DNA from: Lacimicrobium alkaliphilum
GTDB lineage: Bacteria > Pseudomonadota > Gammaproteobacteria > Enterobacterales > Alteromonadaceae
Reading direction: 5' to 3'
NCBI RefSeq assembly: GCF_002591895.1
Contig: NZ_NISX01000004.1
Span: 1 to 64,000, forward strand
Length of the DNA stretch: 64,000 bases
Of this stretch, positions 17,877 through 26,404 are shown piece after piece (within the stretch, counting starts at the first letter, position 1; every line of letters begins with the position of its first letter). The notes under the pieces were generated by a model. It saw nothing but the letters and a program-made list of their open reading frames with translations, had not been told where the DNA came from and did no database searches. The position numbers and the translations under genes are program-made.

Positions 17877-18347
17877 TCACAGCTGCGCAAATGAATATTT
17901 CATAATCAGCGCATCTTCGCGGCCTTCTGCACAGGGATAGTAATTTTTACGCCTTTCGATAAGTTCAAATCCGGTTTTATGATAGAGATGAATAGCGCCC
18001 TGATTAGACACCCTTACCTCCAGCCAGATTTCTTCGATATTCTTTTCCCGGCATTGAGAAAAAAAATGCTTCAGCAACAGATAGGACATCCCCTGCCCCC
18101 TGGCTGAAGGGGCAAGGCCGATATCCATCAGTGTGGCTTCCCTGAGCACCTGCAGGCCCACGTAAAAGCCTATCAACTGCTCATTGGCGGTCAGTTGCCA
18201 GGCGAAATACGGTGGTGCCAGACAACTGGCGAAGGTGGAGCGAGACCAGGGATAAGAATGACAGGCACATTGCAAATGAAACGCACCGTCATAGTTGTGG
18301 CTATGGATCTGGCTGAACGTCAAAGGTGCTGTTGTAATAGCTGCCAT
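17877..18347 (-). CDS. rimI: ribosomal-protein-alanine N-acetyltransferase
   Basis: GNAT-family acetyltransferase of 156 residues, predicted to acetylate the N terminus of ribosomal protein S18. The acetyl-CoA loop LAPSARGQGMSYLLLKHF lies near residues 77-94. IWLEVRVSNQGAIHLYHKTG with FE, then RKNYYP, are typical RimI C-terminal motifs. It overlaps the end of the upstream holD gene by 28 bases, the same holD-rimI pairing as in enterobacteria, which supports both assignments. Confidence 0.92.
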   Translation of the reverse strand: MAAITTAPLTFSQIHSHNYDGAFHLQCACHSYPWSRSTFASCLAPPYFAWQLTANEQLIGFYVGLQVLREATLMDIGLAPSARGQGMSYLLLKHFFSQCREKNIEEIWLEVRVSNQGAIHLYHKTGFELIERRKNYYPCAEGREDALIMKYSFAQL

Positions 18348-18793
18348 AGCTGTCTTTTGAGTTCGGGGCTGTGAGCTAATATCTGCGGCGTGGGAGCACA
18401 GAGTGTATTACCATCAAAGCTGAGCGTATCACCAATCTGCCACTGCCATTCCTCTGTTCGCTGCTGCGATTTCAGCGCCAGCTGAATATCTTTAAACATC
18501 GGGTGCTGATTATCCACCATTTCACACGGATTCGGTGCTGACACCGCTGCCGGCATCTTATCAGAGTCTGTGTGATTATCAGTTAAAGGCCGATCGGCTT
18601 CAGGTTGACTCGCTGGCGATGTCGCTGCAATCGGCGGCTCCTGCTCCGGGCGCTCAGATGGAGCTGAAACTGCAGCCGTTTGGCTCAGCGACTCGTCACG
18701 GGAAAAGGCCAGGTGTTCGGGCGAACGCAATTGCCACTGAACAATACCGAGTTCAGTCAGAATCGCTTGTTGATAGGAACTTAAGGCTTTCAT
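18320..18793 (-). CDS. holD: DNA polymerase III psi subunit
   Basis: A 157-residue HolD homologue, a clamp-loader accessory that links the DnaX complex to the chi subunit. The N terminus (AILTELGIVQWQLRSP) matches the conserved psi region that contacts the clamp loader. The middle is a Pro/Ala/Ser-rich, low-complexity stretch (about residues 40-85), and the C-terminal third carries the compact domain. Its position directly ahead of rimI with overlap is diagnostic. Sequence identity in this family is low, so context adds much of the confidence. Confidence 0.85.
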   Translation of the reverse strand: MKALSSYQQAILTELGIVQWQLRSPEHLAFSRDESLSQTAAVSAPSERPEQEPPIAATSPASQPEADRPLTDNHTDSDKMPAAVSAPNPCEMVDNQHPMFKDIQLALKSQQRTEEWQWQIGDTLSFDGNTLCAPTPQILAHSPELKRQLWQLLQQHL

Positions 18794-18932
18794 CTGATAA
18801 AGCTTACCATGAAGTGTTCAGGTCAAAGAATAAAAACAACAGCACAAAACCGGGGACCTTGCAGGCATGCGACCGCCAGGGAGGGCGGAAGTGCAGGTTA
18901 TGCAGGAGCACCATGGCGTATGGAACACCATG

Positions 18933-18982
18933 GAACAGCTTTAGCTGGCCTGCGAAGCAGGTGAGTTACAGGGAAGTAGCTT
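18933..18982 (+). repeat. dispersed intergenic repeat, copy A
   Basis: Contains the core GAACAGCTTTAGCTGGCCTG followed by CGAAGCAGG and a second small hairpin (GAGTTACAGGGAAGTAGCT). The same core recurs near 25917 and twice at 54061-54210, always outside genes. The 255-base gap 18794-19048 holds no other recognisable feature apart from the weak terminator next to tRNA-Trp. Confidence 0.7.
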
Positions 18983-19012
18983 ATAATCACCAGCCCGTCC
19001 ATCCATGGACAT

Positions 19013-19035
19013 AAAAAAATCTGCGATTGAGGCAG
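19013..19035 (-). terminator. weak terminator after tRNA-Trp
   Basis: On the minus strand CTGCCTCAATCGCAG forms a short stem followed by seven T residues, 14 bases after the tRNA 3' end. Confidence 0.5.
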
Positions 19036-19048
19036 GTTTCTTGAAAGC

Positions 19049-19125
19049 TGGCAGGGGTGGAGGGACTCGAACCCCCAACCATCGGTTTTGGAGACCGCTG
19101 TTCTACCAATTGGAACTACACCCCT
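19049..19125 (-). tRNA. tRNA-Trp (anticodon CCA)
   Basis: A 77-nt cloverleaf with encoded CCA. Acceptor stem AGGGGTG/CACCCCT, anticodon loop CTCCAAA giving CCA, and T-loop TTCGAGT. All stems pair fully. Confidence 0.97.
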
Positions 19126-19203
19126 GCAATGGAGGCAGAATTATACCCATGCACAACCAAAGGTAAAGAAAATTCCCTGTGATGAGTTTCGATCGCACAA
19201 AAG

Positions 19204-19995
19204 TTAATCACCCGTCTGTTCCCTGCCAGCTTCAGCGGCCAGATACCATAGTTCCGAGGTCAGTTCTGCCAGCGGTAACATCGTCTGAGTCTGTAGCCAA
19301 AGCGCGAGGCTGTCCTGCTCCATTGCACTGGCATAGCGTTCGACCAGCGCTCGCGCATAGCGATCATCCAGCTGATTAACCAGAACCGCACAGGCCAGAT
19401 CAAATTCAGCCACCGAGCGGGCCTGATACTCCCAGTCCAGCACCATACCCTGGGGCTCAATACAAATATGAGCAAAGGCCAGATCATGGTGACAAAAGGT
19501 GTTTTTAGATAGTGCCCGCCAGTGCCGCTCATACTTCGCCACGTTATTATACAATGCACCGCAGCTTATTCTGGCGAGCTTAAGATATCGGCTCCAGTCT
19601 GATATCAGATCCAGTTCAGGGCAATGAACAGGTTGTTGATGGATACGTGCCATGCGCCCGGCCAGTATCAGCACTTTCTCATCAGTGCTGACATCAATAT
19701 CCTCTAGGGTTTTAAAGTCCTGCCAGGCTTCCAGCACAAATTCACCGGTTTCAGAAAAATACACAGGCTCAGCCGCCAGCCCGGCCGTAGCCAGTTGTTT
19801 CTGCATGGCAAAAAGGGCCCGGCGGTCTAGCCGGGTTGGCGTGTTTTTAGCAAAACATTTTAAAAAATAACGGTGATTACCTGCCTGTAATTCATAGCTA
19901 CTATTTATTGCGCCGCATGGCAGTGCCTTAAGCTGAAAATCCGTGCCGATAAAATCCAGCAGACGCAATTCAGCGCTGACAGCTTCAGGCAGCAT
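19204..19995 (-). CDS. phosphotransferase, probable thiamine kinase
   Basis: A 263-residue member of the aminoglycoside/choline kinase-like fold. Recognisable are the nucleotide-binding start (LPCGAINSSYEL..YFLK), the catalytic Brenner motif FCHHDLAFAHICI near residues 167-179 and the metal-binding VLDWEYQA near 184-191. It is the last gene of an operon whose first gene follows a TPP riboswitch and which also encodes a permease and a thiamine-binding protein. Phosphorylation of imported thiamine is therefore the likely reaction. It overlaps the permease gene by 11 bases. Choline kinase is the alternative on sequence alone. Confidence 0.75.
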   Translation of the reverse strand: MLPEAVSAELRLLDFIGTDFQLKALPCGAINSSYELQAGNHRYFLKCFAKNTPTRLDRRALFAMQKQLATAGLAAEPVYFSETGEFVLEAWQDFKTLEDIDVSTDEKVLILAGRMARIHQQPVHCPELDLISDWSRYLKLARISCGALYNNVAKYERHWRALSKNTFCHHDLAFAHICIEPQGMVLDWEYQARSVAEFDLACAVLVNQLDDRYARALVERYASAMEQDSLALWLQTQTMLPLAELTSELWYLAAEAGREQTGD

Positions 19996-20617
19996 AGGGG
20001 CTTGGCGACTGATTCAGGTAACTGCCGCGCCATTTGATATAGCCATACACGGCAAAACCGAAATAGCCCAGGAATAAAACGGCAGTGAGCAATAATCCCG
20101 ACTGCCAATACAACCATGCAGCCAGCATATTGATGACAATCCAGTATAGCCAGTTCTCCAGCACTTTCTGCGTAACCAGATAAGTGGTAAACAGGCTGAA
20201 TACGGTCACCAGCGCATCCACATACAAAAACTGTGCATTGAAATACGGGCGCAGCACACCTGCCAGTAAAATCGAAATCAGCAATAGTGTTACCACAGCA
20301 ACCAGATGGTAGGCCAGAGGGCGCGTTGTTACTTCTTTTTCGCCATTGTCATTGTCATTGTTAGCTAACGCACGCCAGTGCCACCAGCCATACACTGCCA
20401 TCCCAAGATAATACACATTCAATACCGTCTGTAATGGCAACGTGTGCTCCCAGAATAACCAGCTGTAGATGGCCGTACTGACCAGTGCGCAGGGCCAGCA
20501 CCAGATATTTTGTCTGGCAGCCAGCCATACATACGCCAGAGCCAAAACCACAGCGATAATTTCCCAGCCCGACTGACTGGCCCACTGGCTGGCCAGTAAC
20601 GCCATTGTGTCGCTCAC
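19985..20617 (-). CDS. PnuC-family permease, probable thiamine transporter (PnuT)
   Basis: A 210-residue inner-membrane protein with about seven to eight hydrophobic segments and the aromatic-rich PnuC pattern (YVWLAARQNIWCWPCALVST and YYLGMAVYGWWHWR). PnuC proteins move vitamin precursors by facilitated diffusion with trapping by phosphorylation. The operon, with its TPP riboswitch, thiamine-binding protein and kinase, points to thiamine rather than nicotinamide riboside, the PnuT subtype. A hydrophilic loop NDNDNGEKE sits in the middle. It overlaps both neighbours by a few bases. Confidence 0.82.
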   Translation of the reverse strand: MSDTMALLASQWASQSGWEIIAVVLALAYVWLAARQNIWCWPCALVSTAIYSWLFWEHTLPLQTVLNVYYLGMAVYGWWHWRALANNDNDNGEKEVTTRPLAYHLVAVVTLLLISILLAGVLRPYFNAQFLYVDALVTVFSLFTTYLVTQKVLENWLYWIVINMLAAWLYWQSGLLLTAVLFLGYFGFAVYGYIKWRGSYLNQSPSPYAA

Positions 20618-20889
20618 TGGCCGCTACCCATGGCATCGCCATTTAAGAATTTACACACAAAAATGGCCTGGCCAATTTCCTGATGGCTGCGCTGCATCTC
20701 TTTGGCCAGAATCTCCATGGTGGGGAGATAATCGCCACTGACCCGGGTACTGGTCATGCTGGTGTCCACCTCCAGTTGCGGATACTGATTCAAGCGTTCA
20801 ATAAAGTTCTGGATCGGCGCAATATATTTTTCCGCCAACGGATACAGCGATATCTCCGCTACCAGTTTGTTTGCCTGATTGTTTTGCAT
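20614..20889 (-). CDS. YkoF-like thiamine/HMP-binding protein
   Basis: A 91-residue protein with the MTH1187/YkoF ferredoxin-like pattern: VAEISLYPLAEKYIAPIQNF, MTSTRVSGDY and AIFVCKFLNGD. This family binds thiamine or its pyrimidine precursor. It has no signal peptide, so it is probably cytoplasmic. It lies ten bases after the TonB receptor gene and overlaps the permease gene by four bases, within the riboswitch-led operon. Confidence 0.8.
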   Translation of the reverse strand: MQNNQANKLVAEISLYPLAEKYIAPIQNFIERLNQYPQLEVDTSMTSTRVSGDYLPTMEILAKEMQRSHQEIGQAIFVCKFLNGDAMGSGQ

Positions 20890-20898
20890 TGCTCTTCC

Positions 20899-22971
20899 TT
20901 AAAATAAATAGTCCAGACTGATACCCAGCATACGGCCGTCACCGAACTGATAGTAGGGTTTGGGGATCTCATAATACTCACGGGGATCATTGCTGAAACC
21001 GCCGAATCCACGTACCTGATATTCACGGTCGAAGATATTGCGCCCCCACACTGAAAGAGTCCAGTCCTGCTGTGAGTAGGACAAACGGCTGTTTACCAGT
21101 ACGGAACTGTCAGAGCGCTCATCATGGCCATCAGAAAAATAGAAACTGTCTTTACCATCGGCCTCAATATGCCAGCGCAGGCTGTCAGTGATATCCCAGT
21201 CCAGCCCCAGATTAAAGGTATAACGGGGGGCCTGGGCCTGATCTCGCTCTTCCACATAAGAGCCATCGGCGCGATCATAGCCCTCGAATGTAGCCCGCAG
21301 CCAGCCGACGTTTGCAAATACACTTAATGAAGAATGGAGCTGCCATTCTGTTTCCAGTTCCAGACCGTAATTGGTGCCATTGTCCGCGTTATCAATAATA
21401 TCGATAAAAGTGGCGGAACCGTCGTCTCTGTACTGCAGATCGTAATCGCTGATTTGGGTATCTTTGCGCTCCATATAAAACGCCGCCAGACGCACATGGC
21501 CATTGTCCGTATTACCTTTTACGCCAATCTCATAATTCCAGTTGTATTCAGGAGAAAACAGTCGCTGTTCCTCACTCACCCGCTCGTCGGGATTAAAACC
21601 ACTGGCTTTATAACCACGATAAATACCGGCATATACCATTGCTCCGCTGGCTACAGAATGGTCCAGCACCAACTTACCGCCAACAATGGTATCTTCAAGA
21701 GATTCAGTGAAACCGGCGTTGTTATGGTAGTCAATGCGAAAACGATCGATCCGTAACCCTGCGGTCAGGCGGGTGCTGTGATTAAAATGCGTACGGGTCT
21801 GTGCATAAAAGGCCAGGTTATCAGGCTGATAGGTGCTCTGAAAATCGTTCTCGGCATAGGTATACTGGCGCAGCAAGTCTTCATCAACGGATTTGCCATA
21901 CAGGCCCAAGACCCAGTCGGTGGTACCAGTAAAAAGCCGGGAACTGTCATCGGAGATAGCCCGTAGCTCCAGAGATTTGGTGTCACGCTGGCGATAATAG
22001 GCATCGAAGGAGCTGTACTCCCAGGGATGAAAACCTACATAGGTCCAGTCTTCATCATAGCCATAATCAATATCCGAATCGGACAGCGCGCCGATAGCCA
22101 ACAGCCGCCCCCAGGACAGTTGCCAGTCGGCCTTCAGGCTCAGCGCATCGGATTCCTGACGGTCAAAGCCAGGTTCATCGGAGCGGGTTTTATCATCGTT
22201 ATCCAGTGAAAAGGCATCGTAGCCATTGTCGATATCAAAGTACTGGTAATTCAAATCCAGACTCAGATCTTCGCTTGCCTGCCAGGCCAGTTTGATTCTG
22301 GATGTCAGCTCGTCGCGATTGCCGGTGTCATCCCGATCCAGATGGATGTTTTCAATAAAGCCATCACTTTTATATTGCTGCAGTGCCACCCGGTAGGCCA
22401 GCTTGTCAGTAAGATCGCCGCCATGAGCCACACCGGCCGACCAGGTGTTGTGCTCGGCCAGACTCAGACTCAGGCGCGAAGCCTGATCTGCACCTGCCGG
22501 TGTAGTCTGGATCTTGATCGCACCGGCCAGAGCATTGGCGCCAAATTCGGTGGCCTGAGGGCCTTTTAATACTTCAACCTGCTGCACATCAAACAGAGTG
22601 CCGATGGCGGCAACACCGGAAAAATCCACATCATCCACCACCACACCGACTGATGGATTAACGGGTTCAGAAAACTGGCTGCGCTCACCGATACCGCGGA
22701 TCTGCACATAACGACCGCGGGAAGCACCGGAGGCAAAGTTGACATTGGGGGCCACATTCAGGATCTGTTCAAGATGCTGGGCCTGACGCTCGGTAATCTG
22801 CTGCTGACCAATGACTGAAATGCTGGACGGCACCACCTGTAGATTTTGCGCATTGAAATCAGACGTAACCAGAATATGTTCAAGGCCGGTAGCTTCGTCG
22901 CTGCTCGTCTGTGCGTTAGCAGAAAAAGCCAGTGCCACGGCCAGATATAGAGTGTTTTTTACTGTTGTCAT
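20899..22971 (-). CDS. TonB-dependent receptor, probable thiamine receptor
   Basis: A 690-residue outer-membrane receptor. Signal peptide near residues 1-20 (LYLAVALAFSANA), plug domain with VPSSISVIGQQQITERQAQH then EQILNVAPNVNFASG, and beta-barrel ending in the aromatic ISLDYLF. The plug/barrel organisation is that of TonB-dependent transporters. A TPP riboswitch lies just upstream on the same strand, so expression should fall when thiamine pyrophosphate is plentiful. The substrate is therefore likely thiamine or a derivative. It is the first gene of the salvage operon. Confidence 0.88.
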   Translation of the reverse strand: MTTVKNTLYLAVALAFSANAQTSSDEATGLEHILVTSDFNAQNLQVVPSSISVIGQQQITERQAQHLEQILNVAPNVNFASGASRGRYVQIRGIGERSQFSEPVNPSVGVVVDDVDFSGVAAIGTLFDVQQVEVLKGPQATEFGANALAGAIKIQTTPAGADQASRLSLSLAEHNTWSAGVAHGGDLTDKLAYRVALQQYKSDGFIENIHLDRDDTGNRDELTSRIKLAWQASEDLSLDLNYQYFDIDNGYDAFSLDNDDKTRSDEPGFDRQESDALSLKADWQLSWGRLLAIGALSDSDIDYGYDEDWTYVGFHPWEYSSFDAYYRQRDTKSLELRAISDDSSRLFTGTTDWVLGLYGKSVDEDLLRQYTYAENDFQSTYQPDNLAFYAQTRTHFNHSTRLTAGLRIDRFRIDYHNNAGFTESLEDTIVGGKLVLDHSVASGAMVYAGIYRGYKASGFNPDERVSEEQRLFSPEYNWNYEIGVKGNTDNGHVRLAAFYMERKDTQISDYDLQYRDDGSATFIDIIDNADNGTNYGLELETEWQLHSSLSVFANVGWLRATFEGYDRADGSYVEERDQAQAPRYTFNLGLDWDITDSLRWHIEADGKDSFYFSDGHDERSDSSVLVNSRLSYSQQDWTLSVWGRNIFDREYQVRGFGGFSNDPREYYEIPKPYYQFGDGRMLGISLDYLF

Positions 22972-23044
22972 TCAGGGATCTTCTCGTTTAGTGTGAAAAG
23001 ATCCGGTATTACGGCAGGTCAATGGGAGATATTTGGGGCAGGCC

Positions 23045-23148
23045 CCGAACCATTCCTACGCCGGTATTATCCGGATCAGGTTTAAGGGTTCCCACCACTG
23101 CATCTTTCAGCAGATACGGATCTCAGCCTTGCGGCACCCCTTGGCTAA
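23045..23148 (-). promoter_or_regulatory. TPP (THI-box) riboswitch
   Basis: On the minus strand the conserved elements run in order: GGGGTGCC (23140-23133), GCTGAGATC (P2/P3 region), a variable P3 hairpin, ACCCTTAAACCTGATCCGG, then ATACCGGCGTAGGAA closing to P1. It ends about 75 bases ahead of the TonB receptor start. TPP binding normally blocks expression; whether by terminating transcription or hiding the ribosome site is not clear here. Confidence 0.95.
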
Positions 23149-23279
23149 TGGACTTGTGCATTGAGCGACAAATCTGGCGCGGATTGTAGCAAGCCTGCAT
23201 ACAAGCGCAAGCTGCAAATACTCACCAGACAAGGTATAGCAGATTATTGTTGGCTCTTATCCTGCCATTTGATAGAAAA

Positions 23280-23870
23280 TCAGACCGGATGTTTTACTGG
23301 TTTTGACTGGCTGATGTGGGCCGTCAGCACCTGCTGCATGGCGGCCTTCACTGGCATATCCAGCGGCTCACAGCGGCTGCGGGGCAAATAAAGTAAGTGC
23401 CCACCCACCTGATAACTCAGTGGCACATAGACGGCAATCACATCATCGTCATTGGCAAAATCAATATCCTCATTGGTGACAAAACCAATCATACGAATAT
23501 CCTCGTGCATCCTTACCAACACCACTTTTTGCAATTCGTGCTGATCTGAGCTGGAGAATAAGCGCATAATATCCCGGGCGCTGCCATACAGGGTTTTCAC
23601 CAGCGGTATGCGGTTAAGGCTGTTTTCCAGCCACTCAAATATCTGTCGCAGTAAATAGGCCTGTACCAGCAGCCCCAACAAAAAAATAATCACTAGACCG
23701 GATAACACCCCCATCCCGGTGACATACCAGCCCGGTGGCAACACATATTCCAGCAAAGGGCTGAGCAAGGATTCCGCCCAGCTGAAAAACCAGTACAGCG
23801 CCCCCAGGGTAATGGCAATAGGAAGCGAAAAGAGTAACCCTTTGGCAAAGGTCTGAGAGATGGACGTCAT
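23280..23870 (-). CDS. DUF502 family membrane protein
   Basis: A 196-residue inner-membrane protein with two transmembrane helices (about residues 12-30 and 49-72). The conserved DUF502 motif NRIPLVKTLYGSARDI is near residues 86-101 and VLVRMHEDIRMIGFVTNE follows. The soluble C-terminal part ends with a PRSRCEPLDMP stretch in place of the usual GG..I.P. Its function is unknown. It has its own short upstream region and no obvious operon partner. Confidence 0.85.
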   Translation of the reverse strand: MTSISQTFAKGLLFSLPIAITLGALYWFFSWAESLLSPLLEYVLPPGWYVTGMGVLSGLVIIFLLGLLVQAYLLRQIFEWLENSLNRIPLVKTLYGSARDIMRLFSSSDQHELQKVVLVRMHEDIRMIGFVTNEDIDFANDDDVIAVYVPLSYQVGGHLLYLPRSRCEPLDMPVKAAMQQVLTAHISQSKPVKHPV

Positions 23871-24022
23871 CGGTGTTCCTGGCAGTGTTAAATCACAACA
23901 GCCAATGTAGCACTGGTAAGGGCAAAGGGAAAATGGTCAAACCTGAGGAGGCGCTCTCACCCTTTGTGGCCTAGTGCAAACACATGCGCAGAAGTCACAA
24001 TCACCTTTGCGCAGGCCCAAAG

Positions 24023-24712
24023 TTATTGGGCCGATGGCATTAACCCCATAGCCTGACACCAACCAGCCCCTGTGATAACAGGTAAAGTGCAATAGTCAGG
24101 TTCAGAAATATCAGCAAGCCATAGCAACAGCACGATCCTGGGCAGATAGGCGCTAAGCAGACTGACCTTTTTCAGTGTATGGGGACCATAATGCAATACT
24201 TCACCGGCGACAGGATCCTCAGTCTTGACCAGTACCACTTTGCCTGTTGATTGCTGCTTAAACCCGTTAGTGGCATCGGCAATAAGCCGGCGTTCCGGGC
24301 CAGCAAAGGGTACCGATAATTGTGTACTGTTTTCAGTCACACGCAGTGGCCAGGGAATAAGACGCAAAAAGGAATCTGCCAGCTCTGCCACTTTGTCATC
24401 CAGCTTCAGCACGCCTTGATCAACCAGCTTCAGGACAGAGAGACTCACCAGCATCTTGGAAACAGAGCTGAAACGAAACTGCGTATCCTGATTGATGCGG
24501 GTATGCTTTTTCAGGTTCGCAAAACCAGAGCCGTGAAACCAGAGATTACCGTCAGCTTGCAGCAGGCTCACTCCGATACCCGGTGTATTTGTTTCTGAGC
24601 GAATCTTATCTATTGCCTGACCGAGATCCTCCAGGTTATCCGGTACAGGTTGGCTTGCCCAGGCCTGGGAAATTAACAGCAGGTACAGCAGTAAAAATAG
24701 ATTCTGAATAAG
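24023..24712 (-). pseudogene. truncated serine beta-lactamase-like hydrolase
   Basis: A signal-peptide-like stretch (LFLLLYLLLISQAWA) is readable in frame near 24700-24650 but has no good start codon. The chain then reaches the beta-lactamase/class C motif SSVSK (S-x-x-K nucleophile) and VDQGVLKLDDKVAEL. Soon after, about residue 75 from GTG 24571, the sequence jumps to a C-terminal-like hydrophobic segment. The second catalytic motif (Y-x-N) and most of the domain are missing. Total length is about half the family norm. Internal deletion plus loss of the start region point to a pseudogene. Confidence 0.6.
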
Positions 24713-25192
24713 TTTGGTATCGACAAAAATTACCCGCCTTTGTGGACTGTCACAGGAGATGCGTTAATTTATGCCCGGCTGGAGAAAAACAGGCCCGTGT
24801 TATACCGATACAGCCTGACATCTGAAGAGCATGTGCGCGCAGAAACCGGCTATCTGGCTAAAGTCAGTATTGATAAACAGCGCCATATTATGATAGACCC
24901 GCAACTGAACGCCTACGTTGTTGAGGTTGATCGTTCCCCTCGCCTGCTGACCCAATTACCCGCTGTGAAGCCCAATCGCTGGCAAATAAACGGAGAATGG
25001 CTGTATTACACGGCTCACAAAGAAAATACCGCACTTCTGCACAGAGTTAATATCGACACAGGTAAAGCCGAACACAAAGAGCTGGCCAAAAACCGCTTTC
25101 GGTTAAACTTTGATCTTAGCCATAGCGAATCCAAGCTGGCGGTAGTCAAATCCCGGCTGGCAGACAGTGATCTGGTAGAAGTCAGGCGTTAA
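24701..25192 (+). pseudogene. C-terminal fragment of a TolB/WD40-like regulator
   Basis: About 160 codons encode beta-propeller-like repeats (LWTVTGDALIYARLEKN, VVEVDRSPRLLTQLP, WLYYTAHKENTALLHRVNID) and end in a plausible C terminus. The pattern resembles the C-terminal half of CadC-type winged-helix regulators with PD40 repeats, common in Alteromonadales. The N-terminal DNA-binding domain and transmembrane helix are missing; the open frame begins only at 24701, at the start of the opposed hydrolase remnant. No ribosome site precedes the TTG at 24740. It looks like a gene remnant left by deletion. Confidence 0.55.
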
Positions 25193-25281
25193 GGTGGGTA
25201 GTCGGTCCAGTGCCGCTGCTCACTGTCCTGCAGACTGCGCACACTGACCCATATCAGACCAGCAAAGCTAATTGGCGCGTT

Positions 25282-25434
25282 TCATGTGTGGATACCTGCA
25301 AATAAAACTAACGAATCAATATCACTAAAGAGTGAATCCAAAAAGTAGTCACCCAAATGTTCTCCTTGCTGCTGGTAAAACGAACGGCCATTTGCCAAAT
25401 CGTTTAGCGCAGCATCGAGAACCGCTATTTTCAT
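25282..25434 (-). pseudogene. truncated RelE/ParE-family toxin
   Basis: A 50-residue frame starts with ATG 25434, overlapping the antitoxin stop (ATGA). It reads MKIAVLDAALNDLANGRSFY and continues to DYFLDSLFSDIDSLVLFAGIH, then stops. This is the N-terminal half of a RelE/ParE toxin, which normally has 90-100 residues. The missing half holds the catalytic and beta-sheet core (the R..PF..YY...V.A.LD pattern), so it is probably inactive. No continuation was found in other frames downstream. Confidence 0.65.
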
Positions 25435-25652
25435 TTAAATTTATCACGCAGCTGTTGTTTAGCTTTATCCCAGTCATGAATGACTTCAGTTCCCTCTCTT
25501 ACTGAGTGCTCCGTTTTCTGTAAAACTTGCTGATGCCAGGATGGTGATGCGGGAATGGTCTCAGGGTTGGAAGTCAGTTCCTGCCACAAGGTTTCCATGA
25601 CTTGAAGTTTCTCGGCAGTAGATAACTGTTTTAGCTGTTCAACTGTGATCAT
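25431..25652 (-). CDS. antitoxin, addiction module component family
   Basis: A 73-residue protein matching the short addiction-module component family that pairs with RelE/ParE toxins: an N-terminal helix (LKQLSTAEKLQVMETLWQEL) and the SWHQQVLQKTE..REG motif. A charged tail (WDKAKQQLRDKFK) wraps the toxin in known complexes. Start ATG 25652. It overlaps the toxin frame by four bases. The toxin partner is truncated, so the antitoxin may now be orphaned. Confidence 0.8.
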   Translation of the reverse strand: MITVEQLKQLSTAEKLQVMETLWQELTSNPETIPASPSWHQQVLQKTEHSVREGTEVIHDWDKAKQQLRDKFK

Positions 25653-26033
25653 AAAATCAGCAAGACCTTAGTAAAACCTTATGTCAGCTTAGCAATGCCA
25701 GAGAAATAACTCAATCGAAGAAAGATTGCTCCGGATCATACTTCTTACCTTTGAGCACAATCAAGTAATCGAGCAAACACATCCCTGATGATCGGCCCCC
25801 AGCTCGGTCTTCCACGACCTAGGGTTCAGGCGGGCGGCGCGGTGCGCCTGAAGATTCCACCTTCGCCCCTTCGGGCCGTGCTTCGCGCGTTCACCAAGCA
25901 TTGCAGGAGCAATGCAGAACAGCTTTAGCTGGCCTGCGAAGCAGGTGAGCTACAAGGATGTAGCGAATAAAAACGCTCCCGGCGTTTTAGTCGAACCTTA
26001 GGAGGTTCTCACCCCATTGGGCCGCGTATAAAC
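25653..26033. other. intergenic region with a dispersed repeat
   Basis: A gap of about 380 bases before the tRNA-Arg terminator. It holds the dispersed repeat at 25917-25965 and GC-rich hairpin-forming segments (TTCGCCCCTTCGGGCCGTGC). No gene with a ribosome site or recognisable product was found. Together with the gene remnants to its left, it suggests a deletion-prone region. Confidence 0.5.
25917..25965 (+). repeat. dispersed intergenic repeat, copy B
   Basis: Carries GAACAGCTTTAGCTGGCCTG, CGAAGCAGG and GAGCTACAAGGATGTAGC, nearly identical to copy A at 18933. Two small hairpins (CCTGC..GCAGG and GCTACA..TGTAGC) are possible. A GCATTGCAGGAGCAATGC hairpin lies just before it. Confidence 0.75.
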
Positions 26034-26068
26034 GAAAAAAGCCCCGATAAACTACATCGGGGCTTTTT
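26034..26068. terminator. bidirectional terminator after tRNA-Arg
   Basis: GCCCCGAT/ATCGGGGC stem flanked by A6/T6 runs on both sides. It lies ten bases after the 3' end of the minus-strand tRNA. Confidence 0.9.
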
Positions 26069-26077
26069 TCGTTTATA

Positions 26078-26154
26078 TGGCGGACGCAGGAGGATTCGAA
26101 CCTCCGACCGCTCGGTTCGTAGCCGAGTACTCTATCCAGCTGAGCTATGCGTCC
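26078..26154 (-). tRNA. tRNA-Arg (anticodon ACG)
   Basis: A 77-nt cloverleaf with encoded CCA. Acceptor GGACGCA/TGCGTCC, anticodon loop CTACGAA giving ACG, and T-loop TTCGAAT; all stems pair. The gap 26155-26404 to the next gene holds no supported gene. Confidence 0.97.
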
Positions 26155-26404
26155 TGAAACTTTTTAACTTTAGCAGCTGACTGCCAAAGCGAGGGCGCAT
26201 TTTACAGAATGACCGGATTTATTCAAGCATTAGTATTGCCCTTCTCTGTATTCTCTGCCTGTCCAGCACCTTTGAGCACAGTATTAGTACAGTTTTACTT
26301 TGTTGTGTCATCTAAGGCTGCTGGGTGCCTCCGTGGTGGAAAGCTCTTGTTTGTGATTTTAGTGTTTTACGTGGTCGGATTTGGACGTTCGGAGCGCCTT
26401 CAAT

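Noticed and set aside
19985-20617. PnuC as nicotinamide riboside transporter
   Set aside because: The operon sits under a TPP riboswitch with thiamine-type partners, so thiamine is the better substrate.
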